A stretch of DNA of 64,000 nt from Eutrigla gurnardus. Its lineage: Eukaryota > Chordata > Actinopteri > Perciformes > Triglidae. Shown here one piece after another: positions 24,201 to 36,027 of this stretch. Every line of letters starts with the position of its first letter. Position 1 is the first letter of the stretch. The position numbers and the translations under genes are program-made. The stretch spans positions 27,222,554 through 27,286,553 of the forward strand of contig OY741275.1 of NCBI GenBank assembly GCA_963514095.1, in the 5' to 3' direction. Below the pieces are notes generated by a model. It was not told the DNA's origin. It worked only from the letters and a program-made list of their open reading frames with translations, and searched no databases.

Positions 24201-27200
24201 GAGGGAGGTGGAGGCAACGGGAGGAGGGTTGAGTTTGTGGTGGAGGTGGCGGTTGGAGGAGGGTGGAGGGGGGTGGAAGTGGCGGGTGGAGGGAGATGGA
24301 GGAGGGTGGAGGTGGCGGGTGGAGGTGGGGGAGGATGGAGGTGGCGGGTGGAGGAGGGTGGAGGGAGGTGGAAGAGGGTGGAGGTGGGGGAGGGTGGAGG
24401 GAGGTGGAAGAAGGTGGAGGTGGAGGAGGGTGGGTGGAGGTGGCGGGTGGAGGGAGGACGGTGGGAGGAGGAGGAGGGTGGAGGTGGCGGGTGGAGGGAG
24501 GAGGAGGAGGGTGGGAGGAGGAGGATGGTGGAGGTGGCGGGTGGAGGCGGGTGTAGGGAGGAGGAGGGTGGAGGTGGGGGTGGGTGGAGGGAGGAGTGTG
24601 GAGGTGGAGGGAGGAGGGTGGAGGCGGGTGTAGGGAGGAGGAGGGTGGAGGTGGGGGTGGGGGTGGGTGGAGGGAGGAGTGTGGAGGTGGAGGGAGGAGG
24701 AGGAGGAGGGTGGAGGTGGAGGCGGGTGGAGGGAGGAGGAGGTGGCGGGTGGAGGTGGGGGAGGGTGGAGGTGGAGGCGGGTGGAGGGAGGAGGAGGAGG
24801 GTGGTTATACAGGAGACAGGGAGCTGGAGAGCGTGAGGCACTAATGTGATTACTCGTATTACGCTCATTATCATCAGTGGGATCTCGGCGGTGTGTTCAG
24901 GGACAAGCCTTAACTTCTGTTGTTCCACAAAACTCAATCCACTTCCAGGTGCCCCCCCAGGCCCAGACCCAGACCTAGACCTCCTTCATCATAATCCCCT
25001 TTTGTTCGCCTTCTCCTATTAAGCCCCGGAGCCAGACAAGTCCAGACCGAGGGCTCGGCACCGTGAGGCGACCATGAAGCGGATTCTCTATCTGTTTGGG
25101 TGGGCAAAAAAAACCCATGGGGGGGTCATTACCTCTAAGTAGCCGCCTGCAGCCACCGGGGGCAGGAGAGGTTCTCAGGAGAACCCGCCGGTCTCATTGG
25201 GCTACCTTCGTGGTCTCTGACAGCCGATTGGCAGGTAGACAAGTGGGTGTTGTAGTCCTCAACGGGCCCTCGGGGGCTGAACTCCAGATAAAACCGTCTG
25301 CTGGCTTCGGGCACAAGCCTTTGATGGGTCGTACTTATGTCGAGCTAGCTGCGATAAGAGGCCCGCTGCTCCCTCCGTGTGTGTGGTGGTGGTGTGTGAG
25401 GGTCTGGAAGGAGTCCAGACCCTCAGAAAGTCCTAACTGGGGGGTTCTCTTTCAATAACTCATAAACCATCAATCAGCACTGTAGCTGGGAGTCACGTTT
25501 ACCTGGACTCATACTGAGGACAGTCTGGGAGAACAGACAGACAGGTTACAGGTCTGTACGTGGGTAGACACACAGGTAACAGGGCTGTACGTGGTTGGAC
25601 AGACAGGTCATCAACCATCCGATCCAGGAGAACACCAGCTAACAAGCTACGGTTCATAATTACGTAAAGCAAACAAAGTGTATTCAATCTTCATGGAAGT
25701 TTTGGTGACTAAACGCTGAGTCATCAGTCAATCTCCCCTCAAAGACAAGAACACGGTTGGAGGTGATAAACAGACTGATGACTCACTGTACGAGTGTCGG
25801 CAGGATCGAGCCTCACACAATGAAACACGTGAGTCAGGTCATCGGCATCTCCGACGTCAAGGTTAAACGTTTTACTCAGAACGTTTATATTCTTCAGCTC
25901 ATTTTGCTGGAATGGAGAAGATGAAGTGGCTCAACGATCAGACACGACTCGCTGCACCTCCTTTCCTTCATGTAACCCAGCAACCCGCTCTCACCCCCGA
26001 CCCGCCGAATGTGGACGCCCTTTAGCTTCCGTATTTCCATTTAGGGCATTTATGAAACCAAGTTGATTTAATCTAATGGGGACATAGACTTCTATACAAG
26101 CAGACAGGAGTCGCCCCCTGGTGGCCAGCAGAGAGAAGTAGGACCATTTTCTCAGACTTCTATACAAGCAGAGAGGAGTCGCCCCCTGGTGGCCAGCAGA
26201 GAGAAGTAGGACCATTTTCTCATAGACTTCTGTACAACCAGAGAGGAGTCGCCCCCTGGTGGCCAGCAGAGAGAAGTAGGACCATTTTCTCATAGACTTC
26301 TATACAAGCAGAGAGGAGTCGCCCCCTGGTGGCCAGCAGAGAGAGACCTCCTGGAGGTCGCCTCCTCGTCTGTCCTGGCGGGTCGGGGGTGAGAACGTGT
26401 CGACCGCAGTGACACTCGCGTACAACGATGTCATAAAAACAACAGCATCGCCGACTTTCATGAGAGCCGGAGAACAAATTCAGCTTAAGCCGACAGTCTG
26501 ACGGCTGCGGTGAAGACATGAGTGTTTATAAGTGTGGTTTCCATTCTTGGCAGCAACAAAATCTCTATGAGTAAGAAAAAGGGTGTAAGAATTCATCTGG
26601 TTCATCTGAAAGGGTTCCCGGACCACGGCGGTCCTTCTGAGAAACCACGTTAAGGTCCTGGTTTTATGCGTGACGATAGAGCCGTTAAGGGTATGTGATA
26701 TCTGAAGAAACTGGTCCGTGTACTCGTATGAAAGGTGACCCAGTATGCATGCTTGGCAGAGAACCCCAGCTCCAGGACCCGGAGCTGGGCAGGACCCGGA
26801 GCTGGGCAAGCCCCCCGCCCAGCTTGGCCGAGCCAACCAACCCAAAGCCTGGTCCTTTCGCTCCGTTTCCAGTAAGCGCCTGCAGACTGCCGGCCTTGTC
26901 CGGGGGCCAACTTTCTGCCGTCGGGGCCCGGTCTTCTCCAGCAGCAGCCATAAAGAGCCCTCTGTTCTGGGCGGGAGGGGAGAAGTGAGAAGAAACAGAC
27001 GCTCCATACACAGAAACACGCTCCGCTCGGTCCGCCGACCGAGAGCTTGGCAGCGCCGCCTCAGATTAGTGCTTCCCTGGATCCCTACCTGGTCTAGCTG
27101 GCCCGGGTCTCGGTCTCCCTTGTTATCAGACTCGGTGACTCAGAGGTCATCAAAGCAACGATAAACTCTGCTGTGTTTACAGTATCACCAACAGATATAC

Positions 27201-30200
27201 ACTTCAGCAGGAAGAGATATTAGAACACTACAAATATAATAAGACCATGCCTCCCCTGTCATAGATTAGGTTTACAGTTATATAGTTTCCTTTCATAAAG
27301 AAGCATTTTATGGAACTAATTTATTCCCTCATTCTGGGAAAGATGAAATGTATATATTTAAGTCATTATAATGATTATGATTGTTAAAGAATTAGAGCTA
27401 CACCCTTGGATAATGTGTTCAGCTCTGATTGGCTTACAAAGACGTCTAGAGGAAGAGGAGCTGAAGAACAAGATCATCTCATCACTGTTCCTCAGCAGAA
27501 CAACACACTGAGAGGTCGACCAATCAGAGCAGACTGGGCTTTTTGGGAGGGAGGGGCAGGAGGCTGAGCAGGGCTGCTGCAGTATAGCATGATGTGAAAA
27601 TAAATAAAAGCATGTAAACATGTTGGAAAGGAACATTATATAAACACTATCATCTATACGCTCTATAATCTATAATCTATACGCTCTATAATCTATAATC
27701 TATACGCTCCTCATAGAGAATAATCAGCTGTTTGTCTCGGCCGGCGGCGGAGCGGCGTGTCGACACGCATCACTGCGGCGTGTCGGAGCCGCGGTAATCA
27801 GGTGATTTACGGCGCTGCTGTCAGCAGGATGAGGTAATAATCCCATCATGGCCGCCGTGTCGGCCCGCCCTCCTCCTGACAAGACGTTACTTGAAGTCTG
27901 TGTTTCCCCCAGGATCCCGTCAGAGGTGGAGCGTGGGTGGAGATGCCCCGACTCCTAATTAGTAGCTGCCGTTTAAAGAAAGTTCCATCATACCTGAACA
28001 CGATGGGTGGGAACACCACCCCCCCCCCTCAGAGAGAACGCTGCTCGCCTTCAGACATCTAAATTATTCTTTGTTGCTAAATAAAACGTGGCAGGATGGA
28101 TGGGTGGAGGGGTGGGTGTATACATACATATACATGTATATGTATACATACATATATACATGTATACATACATATATACATGTATATGTATACGCCTGTC
28201 TTCCTCTTGATGATGAGCTCATCACTCTGACAGCTGTAACGGAGCGAGGATGACGGATCTGATCCCATGACGGGATAAAGACGAATTCCAAGAAAAGTGT
28301 ACCCGTCTCCCTGCCCGTCTCCAGTCTCCCTGCCTGTCTCCAGTCTCCCTGCCCGTCTCCTGTCTCCCTGCCCGTCTCCCTGCCCGTCTCCTGTCTCCCT
28401 GCCGGTCTCCCTGCCCGTCTCCTGTCTCCCTGCCCGTCTCCCTGCCTGTCTCCTGTCTCCCTGCTGTCTCCCTGCCCGTCTCCTGTCTCCCTGCCCGTCT
28501 CCTGACTCCCTGACCGTCTCCCTGCCCGTCTCCTGTCTCCCTGCCCGTCTCCTGTAAATGGCATCCTGTCTCCCTGCCCGTCTCCAGTCTCCCTGTTGTC
28601 TCCCTGCCCCTCTCCTGTCTCCCTGCCCCTCTTTCTGCCCGTCTCCTGTCTCCCTGCCCGTCTCCTGTCTCCCTGCCCGTCTCCTGTCTCCCTGTTGTCT
28701 CCCTGCCCATCTCCTGTCTCCCTGCCCGTCTCCTGTCTCCCTGCCCGTCTCCTGTCTCCCTCCTGTCTCCCTGCCCGTCTCCTGTCTCCCTGCCCGTCTC
28801 CTGTCTCCCTGACCGTCTCCCTGCCCGTCTCCTGTCTCCCTGCCCATCTCCTGTAAATGGCATCCTGTCTCCCTGCCCGTCTCCTGTCTCCCTGTTGTCT
28901 CCCTGCCCGTCTCCTGTCTCCCTGCCCGTCTTTCTGCCCGTCTCCTGTCTCCCTGCCCGTCTCCTGTCTCCCTGTTGTCTCCCTGCCCGTCTCCTGTCTC
29001 CCTGCCCGTCTCCTGTCTCCCTGTTGTCTCCCTGCCCATCTCCTGTCTCCCTGCCCGTCTCCTGTCTCCCTGCCCGTCTCCTGTCTCCCTCCTGTCTCCC
29101 TGCCCGTCTCCTGTCTCCCTGCCCGTCTCCTGTCTCCCTGACCGTCTCCCTGCCCGTCTCCTGTCTCCCTGCCCGTCTCCTGTAAATGGCATCCTGTCTC
29201 CCTGCCCGTCTCCTGTCTCCCTGTTGTCTCCCTGCCCGTCTCCTGTCTCCCTGCCCGTCTTTCTGCCCGTCTCCTGTCTCCCTGCCCGTCTCCTGTCTCC
29301 CTGTTGTCTCCCTGCCCGTCTCCTGTCTCCCTGCCCGTCTCCTGTCTCCCTGCCCATCTCCTGTCTCCCTGCCCATCTCCTGTCTCCCTGCCGGCTGACC
29401 AACCAGTCATTCAGTGCCTCGGCGGCGTCCCCCCGGCTCTCTGGATGAATTATGATGTGACACACTCCCTCCTGTACTTCTGGGCAGCCGAGGAGATAAA
29501 TCACCGCCGGCCCACGGGACACGCCGGGATCCTGTCCCCGTTGTTTTTGGGGCCCTGATCAGGATGCTGAGGGTTTGGACTCAACTGGATACTGTACTCC
29601 CTAAGGGGGGGGGGGGGGGGGGGGGTACTTAAATGAGACGGGATTATACAGGAGGGTAATTATCTGATGTCAGGTGTTTTTTTTAGTACATAAAACTACG
29701 TGGAGACAAACGTGGTATAAAGCGTGTTATAAACCGTGTTATAAACAGTGTAAATCTCCATGTATTGATCTGCAGCCTCCCGGCCGTTTGATTGGCGGGT
29801 CTCTTGTCCTCTCAGAGACATTCCTGGCTGGATCTGTGGGGGGGGCAACAAGCAGCGACGGATGATAACAACCAGTCGAGCCCCCCCCACACACACACAC
29901 ACACACTCCCAACCCCTCCTTTCCATGTCAACCAAAACAAAACAACGAAGGGAAAAGCAACATGGGCCGACTGACTGACGGGTCCTGACCCAGAACGGGC
30001 CTTGCCTGGCGAGCGGGCCACATCTGTGGGCGTACGGGGGTGGGGCACGCCAAAGCGCCGCCACACAAAGACCTTGAGCATATTTCAACTTTTTCAGCGC
30101 TGCAATTTGCCCCCTCGCCTGCATCCCGGAAACCTCGACGCCGCGGAGAAACAAACAGGGTGGCGGCGCGGTGGCTTCGCTTCACGGGATCGAGGATTCC

Positions 30201-33200
30201 AACGATGAGAGACTCGAAAATATAAGGACATGGTCTGGATGTAGAACTGGTTCTCCTCGGAGAGGCTGTGAGATCACAGCAGGACGGTTGTTTTTCTACA
30301 ACGCCGTAACCATGGTAACGAGTTGAAGGGGATCATTTTGTTTAACCTCCTCCGTTAAAGCGTTCAACGTGACTCAGACAGGAAACCCAACCACCCTGCT
30401 GCATTCTGGGTAGAGCAGCAGATGTGGTGCTAAGAGACACAGGACTGTAGTCCAGCAGACCTCTGTTCGGGTCCCGTGTATGAATGTAACCTGACTAAGT
30501 GGTCCAGTAGTGCCGGTCTGGTCTCTCTTGAGTCCTGCAGGATCCACAGCCTCGTTATACAACATGCAAACGATGAACGGCACTCAGCATGGCGTCGCCG
30601 GCATCCCTCAGACAGGAAGTCCGACGCTGACAGAACACCGCCGCCGAGCGCCGCCGCCCCGCTCCACTTCGCCGGCACGCCGCTCGGTAATTAGGTGAGT
30701 TTGGTGCGTGCTGGAGACCAGACAGCTAGATCAAGGTCCTGATGAATTAGTGGGAGCCCTCCGTCAGGGTCCCGTCACATTAATCAGAACCAGACCGGGA
30801 GCCCAGCCCCCCCCCCCCCCCCCCCCCCTCGCTCTGCAGGTGATGAATCGCTCTGCCGGCTCCGTGTATCACCTGATCTCTCTGAATTTAAATGTAACGC
30901 CACAGTTTCTCAAAACCTCTATTGATCTTAGTCCCGGGTTCCCTACCTGGATCCTGCTGGTTCAGATAAGCAGCAGGAGGCCTGGGAGCGGACTTTCACA
31001 GTGACGCCACATTAATTACATCGGATTGTTGGCTTGTAGGTCAGAAGATCTGCGTTTGAGACAACTGGAGTCACCGATGTTTGCTACGTACCCGTGCATG
31101 GCGTGGAGGGGGTGTGGCTCGTAATGGTAGCGGCCCTCGTGGTGCCTCATGTCGATGGGGATGGGGGTGTGGAAGGTGGGGAAGAGGTGTTGAGGACCTG
31201 TGGGTGCAAAGGGAGACAGGGATTAAAAAAACACAGAGATGACTACGACGGCGTGTTAGGGCCACTGTATCGGGGCGGTTGGGCTAAGATGCTAGCAGTA
31301 GCTTTCTATTGTTATCAATAAACACCCATAAGATGACAGTTTGGCCTCAGATAAATAAAACAAACAATGAGCATCAACATCATCACCCTAAGGACCTTAA
31401 CGAGGCGTTGTCACACGTTGGGATGGATTCATTGGTGTTAGCGTCGTAATAAATTCGCAAATCTGCGTGTTTATTACGATGCGATGCAAATTTGCTCCTT
31501 TTTTCGCCCTGAACATTACCCTCTTCTCTCGGCTCCGTTTTTTTCCCTACAGCGGTCCGAATCGGCGTCATAGAATGACACATTTCCTACGTAACGAAGA
31601 ACTCATATGGGTCTGGCTAACGCCTGCAGCGCAGCAGGAGACGCCACCGTGGGGTTTTTAGGGGTCCTGTAATCCGCCGGTAATTGAAACCTTCTCCGCT
31701 GTCTGTGACTTTTGGCCCTGAGAAGCGTATTCATTAAGGGCCCTGTGTAATCCAGGAGACCAAAGCGGGTTTATACAACAATGAATGTGTTTTTATGTGT
31801 CAGACAAAGAATGCACGCATCCGCCACTTCCTGCCATAAACGGTCCGACGGCTCGAGGGGAAGACTCATTAGGACAACACAGCCGATCTCCATTAATTAC
31901 TGTGATTACAACGGCTGAGTGGGGAACATTGTTGTCCTGGCCGACGGGGGGGGGGGCTCTAATCATCAGCCCACTAACTCTCTCTCCAGTTTCACGTCTT
32001 AGTTTCCATGTTTGATGCAGGAGGATAAATGAGAAGCAGATCCGGTGCACGGGGAGTCCAGCTCCCCTGGGGTTGATCCCTGGTTGCTATTAGGATGCTT
32101 CAGCTGTACACTCCTGTAAACCCGGTATGACCTGGGAGCACAGATCACCGGGGTCAAAGGTCAGAGGAGCAGATTGTTATCTCTACCTGAGAGAACCGCG
32201 GGGGAAACGGCATATAAGTAAACCTTTGTTAGTTTGTGGGCGTCACGGTGATGTCCTCCGTTGGTTTGTGGACCAGGTTTTGGAGTTTCTTGCATGATCT
32301 GTGGAGGAGTGACGGTTGGATCTGAGCAGCACCCTTACTGGATCTGGATCCATGTGGATTCTGGTGTGAAGCTGCTAACAAATTTAGCTTCGTAATTCAA
32401 GATTCAACTTTACAGCTAAGTGTTAAAGTCATCTTAGTAGCTAACTAGCATTGGTAGCTGGTAGCCACCTGTCAATCAGAAGGTTAGCCCCGCCCCCTAA
32501 AGCATCCCCAGATTCGGCTTCACTTTTCAGGACCGGAGGTTGCCTCCTGGTCTTTACACACTCATGTGAAACCAGCTTGATGTTAAACCCAGAGAACATG
32601 CTTCCAGAATTAATAGAAATTCAGCAAAATCTAAAAGTCATAATCAGTATTCTAGTTCTAGTTTTATGAAGGTTTTACTACTTAGATGAACTTCATTTAC
32701 TAATGACTTAAAGTTTCCGATGCATGTTAAGCCACCATCAATAAAACCGAAACTTTCTGCAAATTTTTCACATTAAAAGGACTAAATTATACCCATTCAG
32801 CCCCCGGAGGGCTTTTAATGTGAAACACCTGCGCTGCAGGAAGTGTTGCGTTTCATTGATGGTATTTTTACAGATCGGGTGTGTGTACTTGGTGTACACA
32901 CATTTAAATGCAACAGTTAACTGGAGGATGTTTTCCAGTTTATATTACTGGAAAAGAGAAGAAACAAGAACCCGTCATGCTCCAAATAAAACTCGCTGAT
33001 TTTTTACTGCATGAAAATTCATTTTCAGAAACTTTCAGGAATTTGCATTTAAAGCCCATTGTTTTGATCACAGTAATCACAGTGATTATAACATTTTATG
33101 GATTTTCTTCTCAAAGTTTTTTCTAAGCTCCGCCCTGTTGAGCCATGCCTCGGGGTGATGGGGGGGCGCCGTGGAAACACCCATCACCATGGAAACAAGG

Positions 33201-35995
33201 TGCAACAGTATCTCCGTGCCTCCAGGCAACACTTAGTGTTGTTTTTAGGTGATGTCCGTTACAAAGACACACATTACAGCTACTTAAACCCTGATTGAGT
33301 CTTTTGTTTGTGTGATTGAGGCAGTCGTCATGACCCCCCCACCCCCCGAGGGCTGGACCTCATCCTTGTAACTGGTCTGGAATTTGCTTGAGAACCAGCA
33401 TGAACCCTACAGCGACTGTTTTCCCCTTGGAAGTGCTGAAGTTATGTCGATGCTGAAGATGCAGCTGATCAAGAGCTGATTCCGGAAAAACATTAAAGTT
33501 GTGCCAGAACAGTCAAACCTCTGCTGGAAACCTTTAAACGTGAGCTTCACCTTATAAAACCTGATCGGTACGACCGGTGATCAGACCAGGTCTCCGAAAA
33601 GTTCCCACACAACTATTTCATTCCCAGGGAAACGTATTTTGTGGTAGGTTACGTTTGTTCTAGGTATCACAAATTAGTTTCAAATGAGTCGGTGGTAGCG
33701 GTCCACGTAGGGAGGAATTCACCGTGGTGGACGGTCAAAAACCACCGGACTTTCACATAGGAGACCAATGTTAAGGCCTTCACACACTGAGTTTATTTTT
33801 TCATACGTCTTCCGATACCATTGGTTTTGCACAGAAACCTCACAGACTGAGTCTGATGTGTTTTTGAGCTCGTTAGTTGTAGCGCTACGGTGGCTCTGAG
33901 GGGTCAAACTACTCTCTCAATGCTCTTGATGGATGGAAAAATGTGATCGACACAAAAAGAGAAACTCAGCGTGCCTTGAGGCCTTTAGTGTCTTCTGTTT
34001 GGTTTTGTTTCACTTTCATAATCAAATTAGGCCAAATCTTTTTTTTCTACCTAAAGTAGTTTTGTTGCCCAAATCTCCGTATGTGTCTCTGGAACGTCTT
34101 TGACCTTCGTTCATCTTTCAAACTTTCACGTCTTTCAAGTGTCTTTGGGAGTGTCGTTGTACGGGAGCATAACTGTGTTTCTTCAGAGCAGTAAGATGAA
34201 TTATAATACTGGACATGTTTACAGATCGCCGGATGGTCACATGACTCACTGAACTACAGCAGAACACTGAAAGTTGCCCACAAAGCCAGAGTGAGTTGTA
34301 AAACTTGTCTTTGAGCCCCGAAGGCCGGCGGCTCTGCTCTCTATCGAGGTCTACGCCGCTGGACCGCCACCAGAGGACCCTCCTCCAGCAAACACCCCCC
34401 CCTCCCCCCCGGCTTTGGTGTGCGAGACGGGCGGCCAACTCCGAGTCAACTCGTGTGTTACAAAGCCAAGAGAGGCACCCGGTAAATGAGAGCTGGGAAA
34501 AAGGAGTCTGAGCTTTGTTTCACAAGTGGAGCCAGAAGTTGGGGCTTTGTCTGAGAGGTGCCCCCCGCTTGTGCTGCCTGGCACATCTCTGGTTGGGGGG
34601 GGACAGGACGACGGGGGTGGGGGGGCGGAGACAAAGACGGCGAGGTTGGGCTGGAAGTCAGGCCAGCAGCTTCTTTCAGACTTATTGGAAAGCTGATCAA
34701 TTAAACCGTCAGCGTGCAGGAGACAGTTCTTTCTTGTGCACGTTCCCTGACTCCTGACTCACATCAGGTATGTGCAGCAGCAGATGTTCACCTTGACCTT
34801 TGCCCTAACCGAGGTCATCAACGAAACACGCTGAATGAACGCAGCACTTGATTCACGTGGAAGAAGAAGAAAATCATACATGGAGTTTGTTTGAATTCCT
34901 ATTAAGACATATCGTCCGTTATAAGGGCTGAACCGGCCCTTCCATCACCCCAGACCGGTTCCCGGATCGCAGGGTCGGCTACCGGCAGGTTCACATGCTT
35001 CAGGGTCTTGATTTAAGGCCCCTTTGGGTGTGTTGGGGTTACTCCACCCTGGTTCTCCTCCTGTACATCCACCACAGAGCAAAGGACCCTTCAGAGTCCA
35101 AACCTTCCTGCTGGGTTTGAGTCAAATCTGTAAAATCTTGGATGTAGCAGAACTAAAACATATTTCATAGTCTAACTGGTACCAGAATCCACAAACCCTC
35201 ACTGATGGAGAGAACTCAATGCTATTTCACATCAAACTTCTCAGGAAAAGCTTGATTTCATGATTCATTCTCACATGAACGTAGCTAGCAGCGCTAGCTC
35301 CAAGATTCACTAAATCTAGTGGGAAAGTCACCAAATCAAAAAACCACATCATGAGTGTCAGACAGGTTATTCCAGTCCTGAGCCAGGCAGAGATACTGGT
35401 GGATTTTGTCTGAAGCTTTCGTTTTATTGTAAGCTGTTGTGAAGTAAAAAGACGAAGTCCAGATTCACGTTGGCGTGATCTTAAACCATAAATCAGCTCA
35501 AAGGGACATTTCACTGCTCGTTCTCAGCCGCTTTATCTGCTCTCACAACACGTTTTAAGACTGAACATGTCTTTGCCCCCCAGCACAAACATCCTGCCCC
35601 CCCCCCTTTAGTTAGCATCTTAAAGCCGGCTTGATCTCCCACTAAAGACAAAGCCAGGTGTTCGATGTTAACAAAAGGCCCGTCGGGTCTCATGACTCAA
35701 GAGACAGAAGGATCTCTCTCTCTCCCTCGCTCTCCCACTCTCTCTCTCTGTCTCTCTCTCATTACGTCCAGACCGAGACCCGGTTCAGGAGCAGGCTCAA
35801 GTGGAGACTGGAGAGGGGCTCATGTCTTCGAGGAAGTACTCGACAGTCATAATAATTCCCCGAGAGGCCGAGGCCAGGAAGAATGAGAGAGAGAGGGGGG
35901 GGGGGCTCTATTCAGACAGGAAATTCCAGCAGAAGAAGTTGGCCCGGGTCCTAACTACACAGCGCCGTGCCAACGGCTATACACAAACGCTCACG

Positions 35996-36027
<32 letters not shown>

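Noticed and set aside
24092..24937. Open frames of 217 and 281 residues on opposite strands
   Set aside because: Both arise from the same G-rich/C-rich low-complexity repeat beside coding exon 3.
28064..29522. Minus-strand open frames of 384-481 residues (GDRRRAGRQETGRET repeats)
   Set aside because: They coincide with the pyrimidine minisatellite, are open in more than one frame, and have no start context, splice sites or non-repeat domain.
30440..30480. GTTCGGGTCCC string resembling a tRNA B box
   Set aside because: Flanking bases do not form a T stem and no cloverleaf can be built.
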